From Peronospora farinosa (Eukaryota; Oomycota; Peronosporomycetes; Peronosporales; Peronosporaceae), in contig CANTFK010000035.1 in the NCBI GenBank assembly GCA_947646735.1, positions 248,001 to 312,000 on the forward strand: a stretch of DNA of 64,000 nt, read 5' to 3'. Position 1 is the stretch's first letter. Every line of letters begins with the position of its first letter. A program made the translations under genes and the position numbers. The notes under the pieces were generated by a model, which was not told where the DNA came from, did not search any database, and worked only from the letters and a program-made list of their open reading frames with translations. Shown one piece after another: positions 53,469-64,000 of this stretch.

Positions 53469-55865
53469 ATGAGCCCAAGAAAGCGCGATGCCGGGGTAGC
53501 TCCTCAAGCTGGACCCGTCGTGGTAGCCGACGGTCCTAACAAGACCGCTGACAACCATTTGGAAGAAAAGTCGGCAGCGCCCGTGGGGGCGATGGACCAT
53601 GTGCTGGCTATGCTCGGGAACCTATCCGAAAGAATAAATCGGATAGAGGTTTTTCCAGAAGGAGCAAGCAGGCAAGGACCAATAGAGGTCACTGGAATCA
53701 ATTTTTGGTTCGGCCCTGAGAATGGGAGCGGTTATGACTATTCAGGCTTTGGAGCGTACCCCTTCTCCCAAAAAGTCCACGAACGTGTCGCCAGCGACGT
53801 ACTTCGCGGCAAGACGTCACAATCAAGTGAATATTGATGGACGACCGGCGAATCATGTTGAAGCGGTCTTCAACATGGGTCTGGGACCTGGAACTGTACA
53901 CCACAGGCAGGAGATGTCGCGGGCTACTATTCCGGTGCAGGTATGCCGAACAGGATGTATGTTCATCCTGGACCGCAAGTTGCGGGCATGCCGGACGCAC
54001 AGCATCGAAAGCTCGCGATACAACCCTTTGATGGCAAGGAACTTTACCATGGTATTGGTAGTGGGTTCCTAGAATGGGGCAAGAAATTTGTTCGACAAGT
54101 GGGTTTCGCGGAGCGTGCGTGCGGGTTTGCGTGGCCGGAGAATATCAAGGTTGATGTCCTGGGCCAACACCTGACCGGCAAGGCGCAGACGTATTACCGT
54201 CGGCAGGTAGAAACTTGGGGGTCTGAAAGACAAACCTTGGAGCATGCTATGCAAAGGTTGCTTCAGACCTTCAACACCAAGATCTCACCTGCCTAGAGCA
54301 TGAAGCTGTTTACGGCGTTGAAGGCAACGCACAGAAATGGGACGGATCATTTTTTGTACCTCACGGCCATGAGTGATGCGTGCGGAGGTGCGGATAATCT
54401 AGTGCTTGACAACATCGTGTACTATACGGACCCGCAAATGCGTACGACAATGTTGTCCAGGTTGGACATGCATCACATCGATCAATTACACCAGGCTGAA
54501 GAGCTGGCACAATTTGCACAGTCTACGGAGATCGACACCCATGCGAAGAATTCAGGGCGCGATGTGGTGAATGCTGTTAAACAAAGAAAGATGCCAAAAT
54601 ACATAGACAAGGCAAAGGTCAAGGATATCTTCCCGGATGGTGACTACCGTACATGTAACAAGTGCGGAGAGGTGGGGCACATCAAGTCGAGGTTCCCTAA
54701 ATCGAAGAAGAAAGTACCAAGGACAAATTTTACCTTCGCGATTGGTAATAGTGGTGGTCTTCAAGACAACCATTAGATTCTTGAAAGTGGGTCCAGCAGA
54801 CATTTAGTAGTCTTCTGGTCAACCCGGTGGACTGTCAAGGTGAATGCTTGACGGCAGCCGCTGATGGGGGTGTGCTGCGCGCAACCAAGCCAGGAAGTGT
54901 CAAAATTGAGGTTGTCGCACTTGGAATCGTGAACACCATACGGCTCCTCGATGTTCAGTACGCCGCAAATCTCGAGCGAAATATCATATCATATGGTAAG
55001 CTCGAGGCCAAAGGAGGTGTACTCGAATATGGAGGAGGGAGGCGTGTGTTGACCTCTGGGGTCGGAGGTGCACCGGTTATGGATGTTGACTGTAACAACA
55101 ATGTGTTGGTTGTCGCAGTGAGGGGACCCAGTTACAAGGTATCAAGTACATCACGAGAGGTGATAATGGCTGTACTCAAATCGTCTGAACGTGAAGCCGA
55201 TTCGGATGTTCAGAGTGGTACATTGATGCACTTCCATCGCCGTTTGGTCCATCTATGTTTTGATACCATCATCAAGATGGCCAATTACCCGGCCTCAGCT
55301 ATAAGGCTGACTGACATAACACGCATGAATTGTCTAGCGTGTGCTTAAGGAAAGCAAGTCAAAGGAACACAGTCAAAGAAAGACACGGGCAATAACTTAT
55401 GATTGGTGGATTGATTTGCTCCGATCTTGGTCCAATTGACCCCACGAGATCGTCTTGGCAATTGTTACCTATGCAATTTTATTGACCACCGGTCGAACTA
55501 TTGCCGTGTTTTTTTGGCCAAGTCGAAGGATGTTGCTGCACTAAAGTTCAAACACTTTCTTGTGAGCTTTGAGCGTAAGTTCAATTGCAGAATCCACGTG
55601 CTACGCACTGATGAAGGTGGTGAATACAAGACACTGGATGTGTTTTGTGAGGGCGACTGGCGTCTCGCGTCAAGTGAGCGAAGCCAGAAACCAAGCCAGT
55701 AATGGTAAGGCTGAACGGATGCATCGGAACATCATGAATATGGTGCAAAGTATTCTGTTCGCCTCGAACCTACCTCTGTTTTTCTGTGGGGATGCTGATG
55801 AATATGCGGCTTATATCCTCAACCGGAGCAGAACCAAGTCGAACCCTGATGGTGTATCCCCATGT
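53469..55865 (+). mobile_element. Decayed Ty1/copia gag-protease-integrase
   Basis: The order is gag start at 53469 (MSPRKRDAGVAPQ), a frameshift near 53830, gag body from 53943 (FLEWGKKFVRQVGF), a stop then continuation 54303-54775. That last part has a zinc knuckle CNKCGEVGHIKSRF whose last Cys is Phe. The protease site follows at about 54776-54810 as ESGSSRHL instead of DSG. Then pre-integrase (54827-55348), and integrase with LRTDEGGEYK near 55610 and KAERMHRNIMNMVQS near 55705. The element breaks off near 55865 against inverted gypsy sequence; RT and RNase H are missing. Not functional. Confidence 0.82.
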
Positions 55866-56323
55866 CCAGTCCTTACTAGCCACACCTTGGCTCTCCCCCG
55901 ACTCGTCCGTCGTGTCTCCGCCTGTTGGTGCCTTCATCTTGGTATGCTTTTTTTTGTCCTTGGGCACCGTTGGATTTTGAGTAGTAGTTTGAAACACTTG
56001 TTTAGGGGTCCATTTTTTTTAGCTTTCGCTGTCAAACTTGGGACCCCTGGACCATAGTATTTATTATGGCCCACGTTGTCTTCTTCAACGAAGACGTAAG
56101 GGGTAGGACTTTTTGGCTTTTCTTCATATTCCACCTTGACCTCAATAGCAGAGCTCCTCCCCGGGCTTTGCAGGTCTTCCGATCCTTCTTCATTCTTAAT
56201 CACTGGCGATCCGGGTTCCAGTGTCTTGGTCGTCCCTTGTTCCATCTTGAACGTTGTCTTTTCTTCTTCGTGGGACTCACGGTAAAATCCAGCGTCTCCC
56301 GAAGAACCGGACACGCGCACCAT
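55866..56323 (-). mobile_element. Gypsy gag N-terminal fragment
   Basis: Minus-strand start ATG 56323 follows the leader CCACTTCACCACA directly. The protein is MVRVSGSSGDAGFYRES, then Glu/Lys/Pro-rich (KSPTPYVFVEED, YYGPGVPSLT). A frame change near 55990 leads to the Lys-rich KDKKKHTKMKAPTGGD, and the fragment ends where copia integrase begins on the other strand. The assignment to gag is by position after LTR and leader. Confidence 0.6.
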
Positions 56324-56379
56324 TGTGGTGAAGTGGATTCTCAAACAACGTGAGAGAACCACAAACACACACAGCGCCG

Positions 56380-56840
56380 GACTGCCGACTTACGGAGGGA
56401 GTACCCCGATAACTTGTCGTGTTAACCTTGGGTCTCACCTTGTGTAACCGTCGGCTTGGCTGGTCTTGATCCTCGGTTGACGCAGAAGACTTAAAGACTT
56501 GGTCTTTGTATAAGACTTGGACTTGGTGGTCCCCGAGTGGAAATACTTCACTCGGGTCCGGGTTTCTTGTGCTAAATCGACTTTAGTCGAGAGCGATGCA
56601 CCTGGTACTATGTACCCCTTTGGTGGCTGACTGCTCTTGGTCCTTGGACCCCTTTGTGTTCTTCCCCGTAGGGAAATCGCTTCCTGTAGCGGGTCGTAGA
56701 GTCTTGACACTTTCTTGACACCTCAGGCCAACTATCCTGAGGTTCAACTTGCGTAGCTCGAGCTGTCTAACACCTGCTGACGTCGGGGAGCCAAAGGGTA
56801 TCCCGCCTGGAAGAGGTGAGGCGACGGAGAAGCTTTGGAA
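56380..56840 (-). repeat. Gypsy LTR, minus orientation
   Basis: Shares GACTTACGGAGGGAGTACCC and CTCACCTTGTGTAACCGTCG with the LTRs at 21420 and 58940, in the same orientation, but is otherwise diverged. It stands directly upstream (minus sense) of the gag fragment, as expected for a 5' LTR. The right limit is approximate. Confidence 0.6.
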
Positions 56841-57039
56841 GGGGCGCTTAAAGCTGCCATGTGTAATGCAAATTCGAGTGTGTTTATTTATCTTATTCTC
56901 TGTATGCTTTTCTTGTCTTACACTAACCCTTCGCTCTGGATGGTACCACGTGTCAAATTGTGAACGAACAGCTGGCTCTTTTAGGACATGGGCTTGTACC
57001 GTCTCTGTACTTTAGGGAAGCCTTGTATCGGGTTACCAG

Positions 57040-58600
57040 GGAATCGGCAGGACGTATTAATGGATCAGATCTCGTTTTCATTGGAGAGGAATATATCGCA
57101 GTGTACAGCGATATATGAGCGAGTGCACTGACTGCGAGACTGGAAAAGGACGTCCTGTTATAATGGAGAGTCGCCGGGAAATTTACAGGCTACCTATCCG
57201 TTTCAGATCATTGCCATGAACCATATTCCATCGCTGCCGAAATCTTTTAAAGGCAACACTGAATTATTAATTTGGGTCGATCTACTTTCGAGCTACGTGG
57301 TTGCCAGACGAGTAAGTTCAGAACAACTCAGACGATCGCGGACAATTACGAAGAGTGTGTCTTTCGACGATTCGGTGCAAGTGAAGCGATACGGCACGAT
57401 CTAGAACCTGGATTTGTGTCAATTTTTTTCGCACGTTCAATCGACTTATCGGGCAGAAGCAAAGAACGACTATGGCATATCGCCCTCAAGCAAATGGGAC
57501 TGCCGAACGTATGGTTCATACATTAAACCGAGCTTTGAAATGTACGTCTTGGACGTCAATCAACATGATTGGGAAGAACATGCTGAGCGATTAACGTTTG
57601 CGACAAATACTGCCCAAGATCGAGTACGTGGAGACACACCTTTTTATCTGATCCACGGATGGGATCCTCGATCTACGTTGGAAGCTGGAAGGTACTCAGC
57701 CACGAGATCGAGAACCTCGTAGATTGCGATATCACGTTCAACGACAGTATCAGAGAGCCCGAGACGCAGTCAATGAACGACTTAAAATTGCTATCCAGAC
57801 TCGAGCGGATCAGCATACGAAAAACTTACAAATTCACGAGATCGAGCCCGGTACCCAAGTTTGGTTATACCTAGATCGAGTGAAGGAAGGATATACTAGA
57901 AAATTGGCATATATGTGGCATGGAACTTTTCGAGTGATTTAAATGTGTAGTGTATACGCTGTTCGCCTGGATATCGCTGGCATGCCGTATCGGCTATTCC
58001 CGATCGTGCACGTATATAAGCTGAAATGTGTAAAAATATTCTTCGATCGCCCAAAGCAGTTGCTGAGAGTGGATGAAGAAAAATCGTTTTGATTTTGACA
58101 AGGCACTTTTCCTGGAGGACAGCTGGGAGCGGAAACTTCAAAATAACGAGTTCGAAGTGAAAAAAATGGAGGACGTGCGACTCGGCAGAAAACTCGTTTT
58201 GGTCGGGTGCATCGTCAATTTAAGGATTACTGGAAAGGTACACCATCCATCGTGGGTGGATGAGGCTGATCTGAATTGTGGAGCACTGTTGCAAGGATTC
58301 GAGCGCGAACAAGCTCGCCGTAATCGCTCCGAAGTTATGCAGTCTCTGAAGAGGAAAAAGATGAAGATTGGTGAATTGGATATTCCATTTACGTAGAGTA
58401 GAAATGGCTGTAAAAGATGGTTGTTTGTGCCGGAGGAAAAGGAATTGGCAGTGTAAGTTGGTTACATTTGTCGAAGAATTGGAGATATCTATTTGTGTGT
58501 CGATTGAAGGTCTGAGAGTCCGATCGCGGTTGAAAATGCCCAAAAAGAAGACAATTTCAAGGATGAGCAGAAGAATGAAACGAACAAAGTGAAACTGTAT
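57040..58600 (+). mobile_element. Ty3/gypsy integrase-chromodomain fragment
   Basis: Plus-strand frames give CTDCETGKGRPV near 57130 (end of the HHCC zinc region), HIPSLPKSFKGNTELLIWVD near 57220 (integrase core), a further core block around 57470-57500, the segment WEEHAERLTFATNTAQDRV near 57570, TPFYLIHGWDPRSTLE near 57640 and QVWLYLDRVKEGY near 57860. A chromodomain-like end follows (PSWVDEADLNCGALLQGFER near 58250). Several frameshifts and stops make it inactive. No RT is present upstream. Confidence 0.8.
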
Positions 58601-58659
58601 TAAATGCTAGAGAGATGTAACGATACGGTGCACAGCTAGACTAACACTGTATGTCGTCT

Positions 58660-58850
58660 ATCGGTGCAGGGTACGATTGTGGCGAAGCGGAAAAATGAAT
58701 TTTGCAAAGTGTGATCGCACATTTCGGTTAAGTACGAAATTGTTTAAAATCGATGCATCGCGATCCAGCAGAAGAAGTTCTTGAGACGTTACAAATGGAA
58801 TGTACAACAGTGAATGATGGTGCTCGCAGTTCTTTGTTAAATTAACTACG
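58660..58850 (+). repeat. Left arm of inverted repeat (gag-like segment)
   Basis: Contains HRDPAEEVLETLQMECTTVN in frame (58750-58850), closely matching, on the opposite strand, 60030-59848. The two arms enclose the 1-kb gypsy LTR. Confidence 0.7.
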
Positions 58851-58869
58851 ACCTAGAACTACGCAAATG

Positions 58870-59847
58870 CTGTGGTGGAGTGGGGTTCACAAATTGCTGA
58901 TGTGATCCCGACTCTCCACTGGCGCCCGGACGACCGACTAACGGAGGGGTACCCCGACTTCGTGTATAAAGCCTTCCTCACCTTGTGTACCCGTCGGTAG
59001 GGCAGGTTACACTCTTCTAGGTGTACTTGAGTCGATGTTGAACTTGATTATGTTAGGGATAGGTGGGGGGGGGGGGCTATCGAGTGGAATTTCTCACACG
59101 ATCGCAGTTGTTTTTGGGAGTGCTCTTTTTGAGTCGCCCTGATCCCCTTGAGATCGCCTTGTCCAATCAGTTGATACTTGATCCGCTTTCCTTATGACCA
59201 CTTGAGCCTTCTCGCGATCTTGTATCTGGACTTCTTAGTCCTTTGCGTCCTATAGCAGCTTGGGTTGCCTTGAGAGTCCTTGGCGCACCTTGCCAAACAA
59301 TCCAGGGCGTACACTTGCGAGGGGGGGGGCAAGCTTCTCGAGACATCGGGTGGCCAAAAAATTCAACTCGTAGGAGAAGCTGACACGTGTTCGTTTTGAA
59401 GTGAATTGACTCTGTTATGTTAACCAATCAAATACCAAAACCTACGATAATGACTATCTTTAGTCCAGGCTCTATTGCCACGTCACCCTTTTGGAAAAAT
59501 CAGATCTTGTTATATGCCCACTCCAATATCGCCGCGATCTGGATCGCTACCTCGATCGAATCTAATACGATATTAGTATCGGATCGCGGTACTAATAGTT
59601 AGTATCGGATCGTGATCCGCCGAGCACGGCTTGTCACTGTCACCTTCACAGTTCCCGAATCATGTGAATGGTCTATCTACATGATATGTCATGTCCACCT
59701 CATTCCAGTCCTCCGGAGTGATGTAGTTTACACCAGATCGTGTTTTACATACTTGGACTTACTAACTCACCATCTTAGCGATCGCGCTCACGCGTATCGC
59801 CATTCGAAATATACTGGGGATCGCAGTTGCGTAATTTTATGCCATAT
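58870..59847 (-). repeat. Gypsy LTR and leader, related to 21363-22175
   Basis: It opens with GTGGTGGAGTGGGGTTCACA and ATGTGATCCCGACTCTCCAC, matching 21366-21420, and follows that copy through GCCAAACAATCCAGGG to AAAAATCAGATCT at 59515. After that the tails diverge into different GATC/ATCG-rich sequence. It contains G runs of 9-13 (59067-59079, 59318-59328). Confidence 0.65.
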
Positions 59848-60414
59848 TTAATCCAACAAAGAACTGCGAGCACCACCATTCACTGTTGTACATTCCATTT
59901 GTAACGTCTCGAGAACTTCTTCTGCTGGATCGCGATTCATCAATTTTAACCATTTCGGACTTAACCGAAAATGCGCGATCAAACTTTGCCAAAAAATTTC
60001 TTTCGCTTTGCCACACGGCTGTTTCTTTTGAAGCAGCGCGCTCAGTATTGGTCGCTGCGCTAGTTGGCGCAGGCGACGAGGCATGACCTTCGCTGCCAGG
60101 AATGATGGAAGCTTCCTGAAAATTGAGTGCTTCTAGTGATGGTAACAAATGTCCCATCAGAGCACTGTGCTCATCATCAATTTGAGGTGATGGTAATGGC
60201 GTCTTCTCATTGTAGTGAACAATGAGAGACAGGTCATCATCCGCACAATAGTGTATGGCTAAGTGCTCGCTGCTGACAAGCTGACATCAGATGCCGGCGA
60301 GTCCACACAAACACTTTGCGACGGCTGCGAGTTATTGCGGCGCGTGAAATTTGTTCTGGTTTGCATGGGCGCCTTTGCAGTCGACCCATCAGCCTTACCA
60401 CGTTTCGGTGGCAT
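59848..60414 (-). pseudogene. Gag-like ORF remnant, minus strand
   Basis: Starts at ATG 60414 (MPPKRGKADGSTAKAPMQTR). A stop near 60260 interrupts, and a second frame carries NEKTPLPSPQIDDEHSALMG then WQSERNFLAKFDRAFS; a third frame ends DPAEEVLETLQMECTTV and a stop at 59848. It is likely the start of a gypsy Gag, cut exactly where the enclosed LTR begins. The family is not certain. Confidence 0.5.
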
Positions 60415-60471
60415 CTCTTTGCTTTCGATTATTTACAAAAATGTCCCAATTGTGTTTAAAGAGGGAGATGG

Positions 60472-60640
60472 TGTAACGGGCTCAACGTTACACGTATTCG
60501 TTTAGTATTAGATACTTAACGGGCAGGTCTAAAAAGGCACGTAAGTATTTAAGACCTGTCACTTGCGTGAGACACACCATGCGTCATACCTTTGTGCATA
60601 TGATATACACTAGGTGTATTCACATTGATGGGGATGACTA
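60472..60640 (+). repeat. Truncated LTR, TGTAACGGG family B
   Basis: Begins TGTAACG-GGCTCAA-CGTTACA (hairpin) and parallels 19825 onward; cut near 60640, where copia-flanking sequence starts. Confidence 0.65.
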
Positions 60641-60644
60641 AAGG

Positions 60645-60812
60645 TTATTGGAGAGGTTGGAAGTGCTTGATTGTTTTAATGCAAAACGCAAAGTGATTCA
60701 TTTGGTCCTTAGTTCGCTTACAATACTCTAAGCCTAATGTTTACCCTCTGGATACACTCTACTTGATCCAAACTTCAACTGCATCCAATCACCGAACTTC
60801 AACTGCATCCAA
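60645..60812 (-). repeat. Candidate 3' LTR remnant with 24-nt tandem duplication
   Basis: Lies downstream of the minus-strand copia. At 60774-60821 the unit CTTCAACTGCATCCAATCAC occurs twice in tandem. No second LTR is available in the window for comparison, so the LTR role is inferred by position. Confidence 0.4.
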
Positions 60813-63800
60813 TCACTGGAATGACGGTAGTATCGCAGCTGGTCGAGGAGTCATATTGACAACACTCCCACTCGACTCGACAGCCGATGATGCCATAATG
60901 CCAAGTTTGCTTCGGAGCGTACTGAACTGTGGGCCGGAAATTGGCTTCGTCATGAGGTCGGCCAGCATGTTGAGTGTTAACACATACTGTAGCACAACTT
61001 GGCCATCTTCCACCTTCTCGCGTACGAAGTGGTATCGTATGTCGATGTGCTTGGTGCGCTTGTGAAACTCGGGATTCTTGGCCAACGCTATCGAACCTTG
61101 ATTGTCCTCGTAGATCTTGACCGCTTCGTCCTTTGCCATTTCTCCAAGCTCGCATAGGAAGGCCTTTAACCAAACTGCCTCTTGAGTAGCTTCCGACAGT
61201 GCCATGTACTCAGCTTCCGTTGAAGACAGCGCCACCGTTCTTTGTTTCTTGTTTCTCCAACTGATACACCCGCCGTTCATAGCCACTTGTACTTCGGCGC
61301 GACTCAGTGTCGCCTGCCCAGTCTGCATCCGAATAGCCTGTAAGAGCATCGCCATCCGCCGTGAACTCGATACCGTAGGTCTTCGTGCCTTGAATGTACC
61401 GAAATACCCGCTTTAGCGCTTGCCAATGTGTAGGACATGGATCTGCTGCAAACTGGATGAGGACTCCCACTGCAGCGGCAAGGTCGGGACGCGTGCCAAC
61501 CATAAGGTACATGAGGCAACCAACAGCACTTCGGTAGGGCACATTTGCCATTGTGTCGCTGTGATTGCACCCATACTCGCACATGGACTTCGCCAATTTG
61601 AGTCCTGGATCTTGTGGTGTCTTGACTGGATTGCTGTTGTCCATGCCAAACTTGGTCAAAACGTCCTTGGCGAACTTGGTCTGACGCATCGATACCTTTC
61701 CACGTTCTTGATCGATTTCCATGCCAAGAAAGAAGTTGAGCTTACCCAAGTTGGTCATCTCAAATCGATCACCCAAGGCGTCCTTTACTGTATTGAGCAT
61801 CTTGTCACTGCTGCTTGCAAGTACCAAGTCGTCCACATAGAGTGCGACGAAGATTATGGCTTCACCGTCGCGTTTCGTGTAGATGCAGTGGTCCGATTCA
61901 CATTTCTTCAAACCAAGCTTCAGCATGAACTCGTCACTGGTCTTGTTCCACATGCGCGGCGATTGCTTCAGTCCGTACAGCGATCGATTGAGCTTGCACA
62001 CGAGTTTGGGATTGCTGTCCTTGACGTAACCTTCAGGCTGAATCATGTAAATGTCTTCGTCCAGCTCACCATTGAGAAAAGCAGTCCTGACGTCCATCTG
62101 GTGCACGGTAAGATCATACTTCGCCGCAAGACTTAGCACGATTCGGATTGACGTGAACTTTGCCACAGGCGCGAATGTTTCTTCATAGTCAATACCGAAC
62201 TTTTGCGAGAATCCTTTTGCAACCAGGCGTGCCTTGAACCGCTCAATTTGTCCATCCTTGTTTTCTTTGACACGAAATACCCATCTGCAGCCAATTTCTT
62301 TGCGACCTTTGGGAAGCTGGACAAGATCCCATGTCTTTTTCTTGAGCAGCGAGTTGATTTCGGAGTCGCACGCTTCTTCCCATTTCGCAGAGTTGATGGA
62401 TTCCATCGCCGACCTGTGCGTGGTCGGCATTTCTCCCACTGAATCCACAACGAATGCTGCCTCAAAATCTCCTTCAGCAATGGCCGACATGTTCTTGAGA
62501 CTACGGTTTTGTCGCTTCGAACTCGGAATTTCCGTTGCTTGATCGAGAGATTGTGTTCTTGGATGTCTTTTGTCGCCAGGCGCGAAGTCTGTCGTTTGGA
62601 CGTCCTCAACGTCTTCATCTTCATTCATAGCGTCATCCGTATCTTCATGGTCCGTACTCACTTCCTCGTTGAGATCAGTGACCGCTTGTTCTTGGACAGA
62701 TCTACCACCGTCGAAGACGTCTTCCATAAACTGCGCATCACGACTTACGGTGACGCGCCCACTTGATATGTCCTCAAAGCGGTAGGACTTGAGATGCTCC
62801 GCGTAGCCCAAAAAACGGCATAGTGAAGCCTTGGCATCCAATTTCGAGCGTTTCTCGTGCGGAATATGGACGTACGCATGACATCCAAATACCTTGAGGT
62901 TTGTCAGTACAGGTTTCTTCTTCGTCCAAACCTCATAAGGTGACTTGTCTTCACTTATGGCTCTTGTTGGGCATCGGTTTCGCAGAAACATTGACGTCGT
63001 CACAGCTTCGCCCCAATATTTCTTGGGTAATCCAGCGTGCTCCAGCATGCAACGAGCACATTCCACGAGCGTCCGGTTCATTCTCTCCGCGACCCCATTC
63101 AGCTGTGGTGTGTACGACGGCGTGTACTTTCGAACAATACCGTTCTTGGTACAAAACTTCGCCATGTCTCCAGCCGTGTACTCGCCGCCGTTGTCACAAA
63201 TTAGCGTCTTGACGCGATTACCAGTTTGAGTCTCGGCAAGAGCAACAAACTCAGCAAACTTGGTGGTCAATTCGGACTTCTTCTTCATAAGATACACCAC
63301 TCAGTATCTTGACTTGTCGTCAATGAACGTGACGAAGTATCGTTTGCCACTGAAAGTTAATCTTGACATAGGTCCACAGACGTCGCTGTGAATGACATCC
63401 AGAATCTTGGTTGAGCGTTTCGGTGCTGTCGATTGAAAACGCACGCGTGTTTGCTTACCAAGCGCACATCCATCACAAACATCCCAGTTTTCGACAGACG
63501 TTATGTTGATTCCAACACCAAGTTTCTTCTTCACGATGTTATTAAGTCCATCGTGGCCCACATGACCAAGTCGAAGGTGCCAGAGGTACGACTTGGTGTC
63601 CCCATAACATCCCGACGACTTGGCTGCATTGGCTTCATCTCCCAGAAGTGGCGTCATTTGAAGCTTGAAGAGACCTTTACCCTCACGAGCTCCGATATTC
63701 CACTTCATGCTATTCGCTTCGGCAAAACAGCCATCCGTGTCGACTGTTACAGGACCGACGTCCTTAGTAAATCGACCGACCGAGAAAAGGTTGCGGAATA

Positions 63801-64000
63801 GCTTGGGAATGTGCCACACCTTCGTCAGTACACCCTTCTTGATACCCTTCGGGGTCTTCATAGACATCATTATGTCACCACATCCAATTTTTTGCACGAC
63901 ACCATCGTCTGCAAGGTGTACGCCAATTGGAGAGAAGAGCTTGTAGTTTGTCATGAACTTCTTGGAGCACGTCATGTGCTGCGTTGCTCCTGAGTCGACC
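60813..64000 (-). mobile_element. Nearly intact Ty1/copia pol, continues beyond the right edge
   Basis: On the minus strand the order is protease site VDSGATQHM at the very edge (63998-63972); pre-integrase WHLRLGHVGHDGL and CDGCALGKQ; integrase IHSDVCGPM, CDNGGEYTAGD and LNGVAERMNRTLVECARCM; RT with ARLVAKGFSQKFGIDYEETF, QMDVRTAFLNGELDE and ALYVDDLVLAS; and RNase H with YSDADWAGD, then VALSSTEAEYMALSEATQ and YEDNQGSIALAKN. Only two lesions are seen: an in-frame TGA at about 63303-63301, and a small deletion shifting frame near 61280 inside RNase H. All integrase and RT catalytic acids are present. It is the youngest element in the window. Confidence 0.93.

Noticed and set aside
1..64000. tRNA, rRNA or riboswitch genes
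   Set aside because: No cloverleaf-like B-box/A-box pair or rRNA core sequence was noticed by eye; a covariance-model scan would settle it.

Overview
The window looks like oomycete nuclear DNA (Peronosporales, Phytophthora or downy-mildew type; the genus cannot be fixed from sequence alone). The basis is compact protein-coding genes split by very short introns (about 50-130 nt, usually GTACGT/GTAAGT donors), many divergent or convergent gene pairs with 20-350 nt between them, a secreted CAR/mucin-like protein of the Phytophthora cyst-coat type, and gene-dense islands interrupted by degenerate Ty1/copia and Ty3/gypsy elements. I saw no tRNA or rRNA gene and no CRISPR array.

Layout. 1-12.4 kb is a gene island: DHHC palmitoyltransferase (minus, runs off the left edge), a calponin-homology protein (minus), a MAK11/PAK1IP1-type WD40 ribosome-biogenesis factor (plus), adenosine kinase (minus), cystathionine beta-synthase (plus), a degraded coding tract and a CAR/mucin-like secreted protein (minus). 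14.1-27.15 kb is repeat-rich: a decayed copia element, a decayed inverted copia pol fragment, two head-to-head LTRs, a gypsy LTR/leader, and an unusual 4.97-kb palindromic element. That element has two near-identical coiled-coil/serine-rich ORFs pointing at each other, GATC-rich palindromic satellite, and 395-bp direct terminal repeats (22180-22574 and 26752-27146).

27.9-51.8 kb is a second gene island: a transportin-3/importin-13-like karyopherin; a five-exon MAPR (cytochrome-b5-like) heme protein divergent from a peroxisomal (SRL-ending) enoyl-CoA hydratase 2; a small conserved-looking ORF; a six-exon Whirly-family ssDNA-binding protein with a probable mitochondrial presequence; TOM40 divergent from a TPR/SAM methyltransferase with a signal-peptide-like start; a SnoaL/NTF2-like protein; SEL1L/HRD3; a SPCA/PMR1 Ca2+/Mn2+ pump; alpha-actinin; and a CobW/ZNG1-type zinc GTPase with an extra C-terminal domain. 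52-64 kb is again transposon territory: copia gag-pol remnants, gypsy gag, gypsy integrase-chromodomain and LTRs, and at the right edge a nearly intact copia pol on the minus strand.

Functional links are loose, as expected for eukaryotic housekeeping genes. There is a small organelle/redox group (MAPR, hydratase 2, Whirly, TOM40) and a secretory/ER-Golgi group (SEL1L, SPCA, DHHC). CBS and ADK sit divergently 333 nt apart; both belong to the methionine/transsulfuration cycle, because adenosine kinase removes the adenosine released from S-adenosylhomocysteine. Exon structures below were read by eye from splice dinucleotides and reading-frame continuity; each chain stated as checked closes in frame.
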